NCBI RefSeq assembly: GCF_001552635.1
Contig: NZ_BCRO01000026.1
Location: 124,001-188,000, forward strand
DNA: 64,000 bases
From: Actinomadura hibisca NBRC 15177
GTDB taxonomy: Bacteria; Actinomycetota; Actinomycetes; Streptosporangiales; Streptosporangiaceae
Direction of reading: 5' to 3'
Part shown: piece by piece, positions 50,828-60,252 of the stretch
How positions within the stretch are numbered: the stretch's first letter is position 1
Layout: the number at the start of each line of letters is the position of its first letter
Program-made: the position numbers and the translations under genes
Notes under the pieces: model-generated
What the model saw: only the letters and a program-made list of their open reading frames with translations
Databases searched by the model: none
Told to the model about the DNA's origin: nothing

Positions 50828-51604
50828 TCAGCGGTAGGCGACCTCGTCGAGGGCGAAGCGGATGAACTCCCCGTCCTTCCACCGATCCATCCCGTACCAC
50901 CAGCCCGCAGCGGCCTCCGCAGGGATGGTGAAACCCCCGAACGTGGCCTCGCGCCGCACCCGCATCCCGAAGACGTGCTCACCGAAGCCGCCCTTGCCCG
51001 GCGCGCCCCAACGAGGCAGCGTCACCGATTCGAGGGCCCCGTCGGCGGCCACCGTCAAGGTGACGGCGTAGACCCGGCCGCCGACCGTCACCCGCGCCAG
51101 CGCCCGCGCGTCGTCGATCGCCTCCCACGCCACCTGCGGGGACAGCGCGAACGCGGGCACCATCACGAACTCGGCGGCCATCCGGCCCGCCGCGCTGAAC
51201 GTGATGTCGGGACCGCCCCCGGACATCACCGGGACGCCGCCGAGCAGCCGCCACCGCATCTCGCCCCGCCCGTCCTGGTAGCGGTCGAACCCGCTGACCG
51301 GCAGGCCGAACGGATGCGCCGTCGCGGCCCAGACGAACCCCGTGGACGGCTTCAGCAGCTGCGTCGCCCGGAAGTCCCACCACGCGCCCAGCCGGATACG
51401 GCCGTGCATCGCCAGGTGCACCGAGGTCAGCAGGGGAGTGCCCGGCCGGACGGCGTGCAGGAGCCAGCGGCGCGCCGGTGCGGGAAGGTGCGCCGCCATG
51501 GCGGGCGTGAAGAGGCGGACGGGTCCGCTGAGCGCGTCCAGCCGGGTCCGGTCCTGGGCGGCCGGGCCGGTCAGGTGCGGTGTCGCGTACGCGGTCGGTG
51601 CCAT
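50828..51604 (-). CDS. DUF6544/DUF6920-like hypothetical protein
   Basis: A 258-residue soluble protein with a beta-barrel-like pattern. Repeated HGRIRLGAWWDFRATQLL, GFVWAATAHPFGLPVSGFDR and GWWYGMDRWKDGEFIRFALD fit the DUF6544/6920 group, whose function is unknown. AGGGAG lies 8 nt before the ATG. It is divergent from the DoxX-like gene, and a DosR-like palindrome lies 88 nt upstream of its start. Confidence 0.68.
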   Translation of the reverse strand: MAPTAYATPHLTGPAAQDRTRLDALSGPVRLFTPAMAAHLPAPARRWLLHAVRPGTPLLTSVHLAMHGRIRLGAWWDFRATQLLKPSTGFVWAATAHPFGLPVSGFDRYQDGRGEMRWRLLGGVPVMSGGGPDITFSAAGRMAAEFVMVPAFALSPQVAWEAIDDARALARVTVGGRVYAVTLTVAADGALESVTLPRWGAPGKGGFGEHVFGMRVRREATFGGFTIPAEAAAGWWYGMDRWKDGEFIRFALDEVAYR

Positions 51605-51691
51605 CGGAACGCTCCCTGGAATCGGCGGGGACACGCCTCCAGTCGATCACCCGGACGGCGTCCGGTCCCGGGCCGGGCGTCCCTGGGCTTG

Positions 51692-51705
51692 CGGACCAAG
51701 GTCCC
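51692..51705. promoter_or_regulatory. DosR/DevR-like palindrome between DUF6544-like and DoxX-like genes
   Basis: CGGACCAAGGTCCC, with a perfect 12-bp GGACCAAGGTCC core. It differs from the other two DosR-like boxes by one outer base. It lies 94 nt before the DoxX-like start and 88 nt before the leftward gene. Confidence 0.5.
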
Positions 51706-51798
51706 CCGGACCCGCCGCCCTTCGTACCTACAGCGCCCGCCTCCGTGGCGGTTGAGTCATAGGTGTCAGCCCCGAACGGCACACCGAGGTGAACCCCC

Positions 51799-52341
51799 AT
51801 GGCCGTCACCACCCGCCGCAACCGCACCCCCGCCGAGCAGCCCACCGGTACGTCGGCCACCGCCGCCGCCCACGTGTGGGCGGTCGCCCGCATCGCCCTG
51901 GCGTGGATCTTCCTGTGGGCGTTCCTGGACAAGACCTTCGGGCTGGGCCACGAGACCCCCGCCGCCAAGGCGTGGACCGACGGCGGCAGCCCCACGATGG
52001 GCTTCCTGAAGAACAGCCCCGAAGGCCCCTTCGCCGGGCTCTACCATGACCTGGCCGGCCAGACCTGGGCCGACTGGCTGTTCATGATCGGCCTGGCGGG
52101 CATCGGCGCCGCCCTGCTGCTGGGCGTCGCCATGCGCGCCGCCGCCGTCGCCGGTGGCCTGCTGCTGGTCCTGATGTGGACCGCCGTCCTGCCGCCCGCC
52201 AACAACCCCTTCCTGGACGACCACCTCGTCTACACCATCGTCCTGGTGGGCCTGGCCCTGGTCGGCGCGGGCGACACCCTGGGCCTGGGCCGCTGGTGGG
52301 GCAACACCGCCCTGGTCCGCAAGCTGCCCATCCTGAAGTGA
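51799..52341 (+). CDS. DoxX-like four-span membrane protein
   Basis: A 180-residue membrane protein of the DoxX/DoxD type: ARIALAWIFLWAFLDKTFGL in span 1, then three further spans (about residues 90-112, 113-132 and 139-157). Members are linked to thiosulfate or quinone redox chemistry. GAGGTG precedes the ATG. Monocistronic, with a very strong hairpin 22 nt after its stop. Confidence 0.82.
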   Translation: MAVTTRRNRTPAEQPTGTSATAAAHVWAVARIALAWIFLWAFLDKTFGLGHETPAAKAWTDGGSPTMGFLKNSPEGPFAGLYHDLAGQTWADWLFMIGLAGIGAALLLGVAMRAAAVAGGLLLVLMWTAVLPPANNPFLDDHLVYTIVLVGLALVGAGDTLGLGRWWGNTALVRKLPILK

Positions 52342-52362
52342 ACCCGACGCGACGGTGACCCC

Positions 52363-52406
52363 GACGCGACGAGGGGCGTCCCACCTGGGACGCCCCTCGT
52401 CGCGTC
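52363..52406. terminator. Very strong bidirectional terminator
   Basis: A perfect 21-bp stem (52363-52383 with 52386-52406; begins GACGCGACGAGGGGCG) with a 2-nt centre, between the convergent DoxX-like and STAS genes. No U-tract. Confidence 0.85.
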
Positions 52407-52423
52407 CACTCGGACCACGCGGA

Positions 52424-52708
52424 CTACTCGTGGACGGTGGCGAGTTCGGCGAGACCTGAGATGGTCAGCACGGGCATCAGCAGGGGGCCCGCGATGAGCT
52501 CCAGGCGCTCGGCGTGCGGGAACAGCACGCTCAGGCCCGCGCTGTCGAGGTACTCGACGCCGGTGAGGTCGAGGACGAGGGGACCGGGCGTGCCGTCGAG
52601 CGCGGCGGCCAGGTCGCCGGTGTTGCTCATGTCGATCTCGCCGACCGCGGTCAGCAGGGCCGTGCCGTCCGGCCGCCGGCCAGGCGTGAGGGTCAGGGGC
52701 GTGGTCAT
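52424..52708 (-). CDS. STAS-domain anti-sigma factor antagonist
   Basis: A 94-residue STAS protein. The phosphorylatable Ser lies in [14 protein letters not shown] (about residues 50-63), the canonical DSxG context. It starts at the stop of the large kinase/phosphatase gene (TGATG, 1-nt overlap), so they are coupled. It probably binds the kinase-like C-terminal domain of that protein or a free anti-sigma factor, and is dephosphorylated by the PP2C domain. Confidence 0.88.
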   Translation of the reverse strand: MTTPLTLTPGRRPDGTALLTAVGEIDMSNTGDLAAALDGTPGPLVLDLTGVEYLDSAGLSVLFPHAERLELIAGPLLMPVLTISGLAELATVHE

Positions 52709-55700
52709 CAGGCGATCCTCGTGTGCATGTCGACGGTGGTGCCGGACGGGCCGGGGGTGACGGTGACCTGCTGCATCAGGGCGCGCATCAGACCCATGCC
52801 GCGGCCGCGGTGGGTGTTGAGTTCGGGTTGCGGGGTCTTCCAGCGCCCGGAGTCGACGATCCGCACGTGCAGGTTGTCGACGAAGGCCTCGGCGCGGAAG
52901 TAGACGGCGTCGCCGGGGGCGTCGCGGTGGCCGTGCTCGATCGCGTTGGCGCAGGCCTCGCCCGCCGCGACCAGGATGTTCTGGACGGTGCCCGGCGGCA
53001 GGTCGCACTGGTCGAGCCAGCCGCGCAGGGCCTTGCGGACGGGCGCGAGCTGCGCCGACTCGGCCGGGAACGACATCTCCAGCGGGGCCGGGTGGCGGTA
53101 CAGCAGCAGGGCGACGTCGTCGTCATAGCCGTCGGCGGGCGCGAGCCGCGCCATCACGTCGGTGGCGAGGTCGTCGACCGCCGTGTTCCGGCCGTGCTGC
53201 AGGGCCTCGCCCGCCTGGTCGATGCCCGCGCTGAGCGGGCGGCGGCGGCGTTCCACGAGCCCGTCGGTGTACAGCAGCAGGGTGGAGCGGGCCGGGATGG
53301 TGCAGGTGCCCTCGGGGCGCGGCCTGCCGGGGCGGACGGCCAGGGGCAGGGAGCGTCCCTCGTCCAGCAGGCGGGTGCTGCCTTCGGGGTGGACGAGGAT
53401 GCCGGGCGGGTGACCGGCGCTGGAGTAGGTCAGCTCCCCGGTCTCGGGGTTGAGGACGCCGCAGAAGACGGTGGTGCAGGCCGCGCCGGGGACCCCGGCG
53501 GCGAACTGGTCCAAGGCCATCAGCGCCTGGGCGGGGCTGGCGTCCTGGAGCAGCAGGGCCCGGCAGGCGCTGCGGAGTTGCCCCATGACGCTGGCGGCTT
53601 CGAGGCCGCGGCCGACGCAGTCGCCGACGACGATCCCGATCCGGCCGTCGGGCAGGGTGACGGTGTCGTACCAGTCGCCGCCGACCTCCAACGGCTGGGT
53701 CGCGGGCTCGTACCGGACGGCGAACCCCTCGGGCAGGTGGGAGGGACCGAGGATGGCGCGCTGGAGGGCGATGGCGGTCTCGCGCTGCTGGTCGATCTGG
53801 TGGGCGCGGGCCAGCCCCTGGGCGAGGTGGCCGCCCAGCAGGGACAGCAACAACTGGTCCTCGCCGCTGAAGGGACGCCGCTCGCCCAGGTCGATCCACA
53901 GCGCGAGCGGGCCCTCGGGGTGCTCCAGCAGGACACCGGCCCCGTCCGGTGCGGCGACGGGGGTGAGCGCGGGCTGCCCGCGCAGACCCTCCAGCGTCTC
54001 GCGGTGCCCGGCGGGCAGGTCCCGCCAGGTGAGCGGCGCGTCGGTGGCGGTGACGGCGGGTTCGTCGCCGTGGCCGAAGACGGCGGCCCTGACGCCCCTG
54101 GCCCGCCACAACTTCTTCAGCTCGGCCAGCGCGCCGTCCAGCGCCTCGGGCAGGCTGGCGGCCCGGGACAGGCACGCGCCCAGGGCGGCGAGCGCGCTCT
54201 CGCGCTGGATGGCGTAGTGCTCGGACGTCACGTCGCGGAAGGTGCCGACGATCACGGTGCGGCCGGTGTCGGGGTCCCGCACCTGGTTGAAGGTGGCGCT
54301 GATCCACAACCGGTGCCCGTCCCGGTGGGTGACGGGGATGGTGTAGCTGCCCCGGCTCCGGTCGAGCAGTCCGGAGAAGGCGTCGGCGAACTGGCGGTGG
54401 GCGTCGGGATCGGCGGCGGCGTCCGGCCACCAGGGGTGGACCGGCTGGTAGGGCAGGTCCTCCGGGCCGTAGCCGAGGATGGTGGTGAACGCCGCGTTGA
54501 TCTCGATGACCGCGCCGCCCTCGTCGCAGACGAAGAACCCCTCCTGGAGGGAGTCGACCAGCGCGGTGCGCCAGCGGGCGTGGTGACCGCGCAGCCGCGC
54601 CAGCTCGATGTTCGCGCGCACGCGCGCGAGGAGTTCGGCCGCCGCGAACGGCTTGACGAGGTAGTCGTCGGCACCGGCCTGGAGGCCCTCGATGGACGCC
54701 TCCTGCCCGGCTCGGGCGGACAGCAGCAGCACCGGCACCGCCGCGGTCCGGGGGTCGGTCCGCAGCGCGCTCACCAGGGCCAGCCCGTCCAGGCCGGGCA
54801 TCATGACGTCGCTGACCACCAGGTCGGGCGAGTCGGCGCGGACGGCGTCGAGGGCCTGCTGCCCGTCGTTGACCGTCTGGACCTGGTAGCCCGCGCTGCG
54901 CAGCAGGCGGGCGAGGTAGTCGCGCATGTCGGCGTTGTCGTCGGCGACGAGCACCCGCGCCGAGAGGCCGGGGGAGGGCGCCAGGCCGTCGGGAGCCGGG
55001 TCCGCGCCCGCCCCGATCCCGGCGGGCGCAGGGTCGGCCTGCTCGCCCGGCAACCAGCGCAAAGCCTCCTGCACGAAGGGGTCGGCGGTGGCGGGCGACA
55101 CGTCCGCAGCCGGTTCCGCGCGGACGGCGTCGGCGGGCAGGTGGGCGGAGCCGAACGGCAGGCGGACGGTGAAGCGGGTGCCCTCGCCCTCGGCGGAGGT
55201 GGCGGTGATGGTGCCGCCGTGCAGGCCGACCAGCTCCTTCACCAGGGCCAGGCCGATGCCGCTGCCCTCGTTGGAGCGGGAGCGGGCGTTCTCGATGCGG
55301 TGGAACCGCTCGAACAGCCGGGGCATCTCCTCGGCGGCGACGCCGATGCCGGTGTCCTCGACCGTCACCACGGCCTCGCCGCCCTCGGCGCGCGTGGTGA
55401 CGCGGATCGAACCCTCGAAGGTGAACTTCAGGGCGTTGCTGAGGAGGTTGAGCAGCACCTTCTCCCACATGCCCCGGTCGATGTGGACCGGTTCGGGCAG
55501 CGGCGCGCAGTCGACCTGGAAGTCCAGGCCCGCCTTGTCCATGGCGGAGCGGAAGACGCTGGCCAGCTCGCCGGTGACGGCGGCGAGGTCGACCGGCTCG
55601 TAACCGGCCTGCATCCGGCCCGCCTCGATGCGGGAGAAGTCCAGCAGGGTGTTGACCAGCTTGCCCAGCCGCAGCCCGTTGCGGTGGATGACCTCCAGTT

Positions 55701-56874
55701 CCTCGCGCACGCGCGGGTCGGCGTCGGCGAGCCGGCTCCGCAGCTCCTGCACCGGCCCCATGATGAGGGTGAGCGGGGTGCGGAACTCGTGGCTGACGTT
55801 GGAGAAGAACGTCGTCTTCGCCCGGTCCAGCTCCGCCAGCTCCTCGGCCCGGCGCTGCTGCGCCTCGTAGCTGCGCGCGCTGGCGATGCCGGTGGCCACG
55901 TGCCCGGCGACCAGCTCCACGAAGCCGCGGTAACCCTCGTCCAGGGCGCGATAGCGGTTCAGGCCGACCGCCATGAACCCGTACGGGACGCCGCCCTTCT
56001 GGAGCAGCGGCACCACCAGCGCCTGCACGGGCGGCTGCTGCCACGCGCCCGTCGGCAGATCCGCGAACGGCGGGCCGTCCAGCGGGATCAGCACGGACTC
56101 CTCGCGGGCGGGGACCGCCATCGGCCACGGCTGCTCGGAACCGGCCGGGAGACTCTCCGGCGCGGCCGGACCGGCGAGGGCACCGGTGGCGGCGGCGAGG
56201 CGCGCGCCACCGTCGTCCTGGAACAGGTAGGTCAGGGTGAACGGCAGGTCGTGCGGGTTGTGGCCGAGCTGCTCGTTGCTGAAGTCGAGCATCTCCTGCT
56301 CGGTGCGCACCACGCTGGGGTCGGAGCCGAGGTCGCGCAGGGTCGCCATCCGGCGCTCGCCGATGACCCGCTCGGTGTCCTCGCTGACCACGCACAACAT
56401 GCCGACCACGTGCCCGTCGTCGTCGCGCAGGGGGCTGTAGGAGAAGGTGTGGTAACTCTCCTCGGGATAGCCCGAACGCTCCAGGAACAGCAGCAGGGCC
56501 TCGTCCCAGGTGGCCTGCCCCGTGGACAGCACGGCGTCGATGCGGGGGCCGATGTCGCCCCAGATCTCCGCCCACACCTCGCTGGCGGGCCGTCCCAGCG
56601 CCCACGGGTACTTCTGGCCCAGGGTGTCGCGGCGGTAGGCGTCGTTGCAGAAGAACGTCAGCTCCGGGCCCCAGGCCATCCACATCGAGAACTTCGACGA
56701 CAGCAGGATGCTCACGGCCGTCTGGAGGCTCTGCGGCCAGGTCCCGGGCGCGCCGAGCGGGGTCGCCGCCCAGTCCACGCGGGCCAGGTCCGCGCCGACC
56801 GTCGCGTCGGCGGTGAACACGTCGGCTCCGGTGGCCGGTGGCAGGGCGGGCCCGCCATCCTCCGAACGCGTCAC
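52708..56874 (-). CDS. Multidomain hybrid histidine kinase, PP2C phosphatase and RsbW-like kinase
   Basis: A 1388-residue soluble protein. Domains in order: PAS (45-180), GAF (185-335), HisKA with His362 ([10 protein letters not shown]), HATPase_c (465-575; DTGIG at 507), receiver with Asp689 and Lys741, PAS (768-890), GAF (890-1025), SpoIIE-type PP2C phosphatase (1040-1260; [26 protein letters not shown]) and a C-terminal RsbW-like HATPase (1262-1385; [11 protein letters not shown] with Asn1310). It links a histidine phosphorelay to STAS/anti-sigma partner switching in one chain. GTG start with AGGGG upstream. Coupled to the STAS gene; divergent from a second PP2C-STAS pair. Confidence 0.93.
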   Translation of the reverse strand: MTRSEDGGPALPPATGADVFTADATVGADLARVDWAATPLGAPGTWPQSLQTAVSILLSSKFSMWMAWGPELTFFCNDAYRRDTLGQKYPWALGRPASEVWAEIWGDIGPRIDAVLSTGQATWDEALLLFLERSGYPEESYHTFSYSPLRDDDGHVVGMLCVVSEDTERVIGERRMATLRDLGSDPSVVRTEQEMLDFSNEQLGHNPHDLPFTLTYLFQDDGGARLAAATGALAGPAAPESLPAGSEQPWPMAVPAREESVLIPLDGPPFADLPTGAWQQPPVQALVVPLLQKGGVPYGFMAVGLNRYRALDEGYRGFVELVAGHVATGIASARSYEAQQRRAEELAELDRAKTTFFSNVSHEFRTPLTLIMGPVQELRSRLADADPRVREELEVIHRNGLRLGKLVNTLLDFSRIEAGRMQAGYEPVDLAAVTGELASVFRSAMDKAGLDFQVDCAPLPEPVHIDRGMWEKVLLNLLSNALKFTFEGSIRVTTRAEGGEAVVTVEDTGIGVAAEEMPRLFERFHRIENARSRSNEGSGIGLALVKELVGLHGGTITATSAEGEGTRFTVRLPFGSAHLPADAVRAEPAADVSPATADPFVQEALRWLPGEQADPAPAGIGAGADPAPDGLAPSPGLSARVLVADDNADMRDYLARLLRSAGYQVQTVNDGQQALDAVRADSPDLVVSDVMMPGLDGLALVSALRTDPRTAAVPVLLLSARAGQEASIEGLQAGADDYLVKPFAAAELLARVRANIELARLRGHHARWRTALVDSLQEGFFVCDEGGAVIEINAAFTTILGYGPEDLPYQPVHPWWPDAAADPDAHRQFADAFSGLLDRSRGSYTIPVTHRDGHRLWISATFNQVRDPDTGRTVIVGTFRDVTSEHYAIQRESALAALGACLSRAASLPEALDGALAELKKLWRARGVRAAVFGHGDEPAVTATDAPLTWRDLPAGHRETLEGLRGQPALTPVAAPDGAGVLLEHPEGPLALWIDLGERRPFSGEDQLLLSLLGGHLAQGLARAHQIDQQRETAIALQRAILGPSHLPEGFAVRYEPATQPLEVGGDWYDTVTLPDGRIGIVVGDCVGRGLEAASVMGQLRSACRALLLQDASPAQALMALDQFAAGVPGAACTTVFCGVLNPETGELTYSSAGHPPGILVHPEGSTRLLDEGRSLPLAVRPGRPRPEGTCTIPARSTLLLYTDGLVERRRRPLSAGIDQAGEALQHGRNTAVDDLATDVMARLAPADGYDDDVALLLYRHPAPLEMSFPAESAQLAPVRKALRGWLDQCDLPPGTVQNILVAAGEACANAIEHGHRDAPGDAVYFRAEAFVDNLHVRIVDSGRWKTPQPELNTHRGRGMGLMRALMQQVTVTPGPSGTTVDMHTRIA

Positions 56875-57088
56875 TGGACACCCCTTCGTTCACCTCGGAC
56901 CCACCGTGGAGCGCCGCCTGCCCGGCCACTCCGCGATGCCGCCCGGCGGCACGCGCGGTGGACCGCCCGACCGGGCGCGGCGCGGGGCCGCCCCGAGGTC
57001 GCAACAGGGATCATCGGCGCATTCCGTAGGATAATCCAGCCAGACCCCCGGGCTGGCGGCACGGCAGGTGAAGGTGGGCGGGAGAGAC

Positions 57089-58429
57089 ATGACGGTGGCC
57101 GAGCGTCCCTTTCACCGGGACGCGGAACCGGCGGCGACGGCCGAGGAGCGGCGGCTCGCCGCGGTGCGCCGCTACCAGCTCCTGGACACCCCGCCCGACG
57201 GCACCTTCGACAGGATCGCGTCGCTGGCCGCCCGCATCCTCGGCGCGCCCATGGCCACGGTGTCGATCGTCGACGGCGACCGCGTGTGGTTCAAGGCCGC
57301 CCACGGGCTGCCGGGCGTCGAGCAGACCGGCCGCGAGCCGGGCCTGTGCGCCACCGCCGCCCTCCAGGACGAGCCGTACGTCGTCACCGACGCCCGCGCC
57401 GACCCGCGCGCCGCCGGCCACCCCTTCGTCCACGGCGACCCGGGCGTGCGCTTCTACGCCGCCGCGCCCATCACCACCGCCGACGGGCACGGCCTGGGCA
57501 CCGTCAACGTCCTCGACACCCGCCCCCGCCGCCGCCCCACCGACGACCAGCTCCAGGCGCTGCGGGACCTGGCCGCGCTCGTCATGGACGAACTCGAAGC
57601 GCGCCTGTCCGCCCTGCGCGCCGTGGCCGCCGAACGCCGGCGGCGCGCCGACGCCGAACGCCTGGCCCGCACCCTGCAACGGACCCTGCTGCCCCCGGCC
57701 CTGCCCAGCGTGCCCGGCCTGCAAGCGGCAGCCGCCTACCACACCGCCTCCTCCGACGAGGTCGGCGGCGACTTCTACGACCTGTTCCCCCTCGACGACG
57801 GCCGCTGGGCGTTCTTCCTCGGCGACGTGTGCGGCAAGGGCGCCGACGCCGCCGCCCTGACCTCCCTGACCCGTTACACTCTGCGTGCCGCCGCCATCTA
57901 CGATCCGGACCCCCGCGCCGCCTTGACCAATCTCGACGCCGTTCTCAAAGGCGAACACCAGGGCAACGCCCCCCGGTTCTGCACCGCCGTGTTCGGCGTC
58001 CTCGACGCCGCCGCGGACGGCTCCTTCGGCATCGCCCTGGCCGGCGGCGGCCACCCTCCGGCGCTGGCGCTGCGGGCGGACGGCTCCGTGGAGGCCATCG
58101 CCACCACCGGCGGCCAGCTCATCGGCCTGCTGCCCGCCCCCCACTTCGTCGAGACCACCACCCGCCTCGCCCCCGGGGACGCGCTGCTGCTGTACACCGA
58201 CGGCCTCACCGAGGCCCGCACCGCCGCCGGCGACATGCTCGGCGAGGACGGGCTGGCCCGCTACCTGGCCGACCGCGCCGCCGACGCCACGCGGGGAGCC
58301 GACGGCCTGCTCGCCACCGTGCACGAACTCTTCGACGACCTGAGCAGCGGCATCAGCGACGACACCGCGCTGCTCGCCCTTTCCGTCCCGACGGCCAGCG
58401 TTCCCCGCCCCGCGAAGGAGACAAGGTGA
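57089..58429 (+). CDS. GAF-PP2C (SpoIIE/RsbU-type) serine phosphatase
   Basis: A 446-residue phosphatase. The GAF domain is at about 25-170 ([43 protein letters not shown], resembling phytochrome-like GAFs without a chromophore site I can identify). The coiled linker spans about 175-205, and the PP2C domain 210-425 has metal-binding Asp residues in [20 protein letters not shown] and YTDGLTEAR. It dephosphorylates a STAS antagonist. GGGAGAGA precedes the ATG. Its stop overlaps the STAS start (GTGA). Confidence 0.92.
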   Translation: MTVAERPFHRDAEPAATAEERRLAAVRRYQLLDTPPDGTFDRIASLAARILGAPMATVSIVDGDRVWFKAAHGLPGVEQTGREPGLCATAALQDEPYVVTDARADPRAAGHPFVHGDPGVRFYAAAPITTADGHGLGTVNVLDTRPRRRPTDDQLQALRDLAALVMDELEARLSALRAVAAERRRRADAERLARTLQRTLLPPALPSVPGLQAAAAYHTASSDEVGGDFYDLFPLDDGRWAFFLGDVCGKGADAAALTSLTRYTLRAAAIYDPDPRAALTNLDAVLKGEHQGNAPRFCTAVFGVLDAAADGSFGIALAGGGHPPALALRADGSVEAIATTGGQLIGLLPAPHFVETTTRLAPGDALLLYTDGLTEARTAAGDMLGEDGLARYLADRAADATRGADGLLATVHELFDDLSSGISDDTALLALSVPTASVPRPAKETR

Positions 58430-58791
58430 CCGACCGCACCCTGACCGCCATCCCGCGCCCGCACCCCTCGAGCGCCACCGTGCTGGCCGTGAGCGGTGAA
58501 CTCGACCACCACACCGCTCCCGAACTCACCGAGGCGATCCGCGAGACGTCCTTCAGCCCCGAAACGCCGGTGGTCATCGACCTGAGCGACCTCTCCTACT
58601 GCGACTCCACCGGCATCACCGTGCTGGTCAGCGCCTACAAGCGCGCCCAGCAGCACGACGCCCGCCTGATCCTGGTCGGCCTGAACCCCGACCTGACGCG
58701 CGTCTTCCACATCGTCGGCCTGAACCAGATCTTCACGTTCCGGACCACCGTGGACGAGGCCATCGACGCGCTGTCCGCCGCCGAATCCTGA
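58426..58791 (+). CDS. STAS-domain anti-sigma factor antagonist
   Basis: A 121-residue STAS protein with the phospho-site Ser in [16 protein letters not shown] (about residues 57-72). Translationally coupled to the GAF-PP2C gene, its likely phosphatase. Together with the divergent large gene and its STAS partner it forms a mirror-image pair of switches. The target sigma factor is not encoded in the window. Confidence 0.92.
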   Translation: MTDRTLTAIPRPHPSSATVLAVSGELDHHTAPELTEAIRETSFSPETPVVIDLSDLSYCDSTGITVLVSAYKRAQQHDARLILVGLNPDLTRVFHIVGLNQIFTFRTTVDEAIDALSAAES

Positions 58792-58811
58792 CCGGCGCGC
58801 CGCCGACGCGA

Positions 58812-59132
58812 TCAGTCGTCCGGCTGGGTGCGTGGCCGGTCCGCCTGAGCGACATCGGCCGGGCCCAGGCGCAGCCGCCGGCCGAGGACCTGCCCGGCGA
58901 CCTCCTCCACCGGGACGCCCGACGCGGCGGCCCGCGCGAACAACACCCGGTAGGCGTCGGCGAGCGAAGCCGCCAGCTGCACCGACATCATCCCCGCCGC
59001 CTGATGCACCGTGACGGGCAGGGCCTCGAAGCCGGCCGGCCCGTCGCCGTTCCCGGCGGCCCCGAAACCATCGGGCCCGCCGTCCTTACGAGCGGGCTCG
59101 TGCCCGTCCTCGACCTGACCATGAGCGCTCAC
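58812..59132 (-). CDS. Small ANTAR-domain protein
   Basis: A 106-residue protein. The last 60 residues form an ANTAR RNA-binding domain (VHQAAGMMSVQLAASLADAY, FARAAASGVPVEEVAGQVLG), which normally binds tandem hairpins to prevent termination. The N-terminal 45 residues are Gly/Pro/Asp-rich and disordered-looking; the usual GAF or receiver sensor is missing. The GTG at 59132 follows GGGAGG by 8 nt. It converges on the STAS gene. Confidence 0.75.
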   Translation of the reverse strand: MSAHGQVEDGHEPARKDGGPDGFGAAGNGDGPAGFEALPVTVHQAAGMMSVQLAASLADAYRVLFARAAASGVPVEEVAGQVLGRRLRLGPADVAQADRPRTQPDD

Positions 59133-59363
59133 CGCAACGCCCTCCCACAGCCGATCACATGCTTGTCCTTCAACAACCACTGTGCGGGAGGGAACGCGCC
59201 ACGACCACCGGAATCCCCTTTTTCGCCGCGTTGATAACCAGCCCGATCACCCGACCGCAACACCGCACGCGACCGCGTCGAGCCGGGAGCGCGCACGTCC
59301 GCTCCCAGGATCCCCCGCGCGCATCGCCGGTCGCGGCGAACCCTGGGGTGTGCTTCGGCCGGA

Positions 59364-59870
59364 TCAGACCCAGCGCTGGCCGGTGCTCCCGGTGTAGGCC
59401 CACTGGACGGCGTGCGCCCCGTTTTCGGTGCTGCTCGCGCCGATCGCCAGGTACTTGCCGGTCCCCACATTCCGGATGTGACCGGCCTCGCTGATCTCCC
59501 AACGCTGGGAGTTGGAGTCGAGGCAGTCCCACTGGACGGCGTGGGCCCCGTTCTCGGTGCTGCCGTTCCCGATGGCGAGGCATTTCCGGCTGTTGGCGTT
59601 GATGATTTTCCGGTCGGCGTTGATGTACCAGAGCTGGCCGTCGCTGCCGGTGTACTCCCACTGCACGGCGTGCGCCCCGTTGTCGGTGCTGCTCGCGCCG
59701 ATGGCCAGGTATTTGTCGCTGCCGAAGTTGCGGATCCGGTAGTAGCCGGGCGCCGGGTTCGCGGTGAGTTCCCGGACGCCGGTGACCGCCGTGGCGGGCG
59801 TGCTGAGCAGCGGAACGACGGCGCCGACCACGCCCGCGACCGTCATGGAGGCAACGAAGGAACGAGTCAT
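59364..59870 (-). CDS. Secreted ricin-type beta-trefoil lectin domain protein
   Basis: A 168-residue exported protein. The signal peptide ends LLSTPATA. The mature part is one beta-trefoil of three near-identical repeats of about 45 residues, each with KxLAIG-xS-TxNGAHAVQW and a closing QxW (QLW, QRW, QRW). No catalytic domain: a stand-alone lectin. DNA of the repeats is also nearly identical, pointing to recent internal duplication or gene conversion. Divergent from the Tat-exported beta-helix gene. Confidence 0.88.
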   Translation of the reverse strand: MTRSFVASMTVAGVVGAVVPLLSTPATAVTGVRELTANPAPGYYRIRNFGSDKYLAIGASSTDNGAHAVQWEYTGSDGQLWYINADRKIINANSRKCLAIGNGSTENGAHAVQWDCLDSNSQRWEISEAGHIRNVGTGKYLAIGASSTENGAHAVQWAYTGSTGQRWV

Positions 59871-60252
59871 GTCCGCCAATCCACCGGTTTTCCCATGCGT
59901 GCTCGTGGCGGGTCCCGACGCTGCCACGGGAATGATCACTTCGTCAAGGGCCTCCCTTTCCCGTGCTCCGGGCCGCGGGAGTGAATGCGGGTGCATTTCG
60001 TGACGCTGGGTCACTCCGGCCAGTCAGATGACACTTGGCGGCGAATCGGCGGCCGGCCGCCGGTGAAATCGCTGGCCGGGACAGGCCAAAAAGGGTTCGC
60101 ATCGGCCACGTACCCGCGCCTTGACCAAACGATCTTGGGCGTGTTTCAATCCGGAAACCGCGCACCGGCCGCTCGCGAAATGGCACGTGCAATATTTTGC
60201 GGCGGGCTTCGGCGGCGGGTTCCGTGTGCCATTCGTGATCGGAGAAACCATC
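59871..60252. other. 382-nt divergent intergenic region
   Basis: Promoter region for the lectin (left) and beta-helix gene (right). Contains a 16-bp perfect palindrome CGGCGGCCGGCCGCCG (60047-60062) and an AT-rich patch near 60190-60200 (CAATATTTTG). No gene supported; a frame opening at 60121 lacks a ribosome-binding site and a signal sequence. Confidence 0.55.

Noticed and set aside
52723..58791. A 2022-codon open frame on the plus strand spanning the kinase region
   Set aside because: It is antisense to the 1388-residue kinase and in a shifted frame of the GAF-PP2C gene; low-complexity Gly/Arg/Val content and no domains. High GC makes such frames common.
59364..59740. CRISPR-like or tandem DNA repeat array
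   Set aside because: The repeated DNA encodes the three beta-trefoil repeats of a lectin; there are no spacers and no cas genes.
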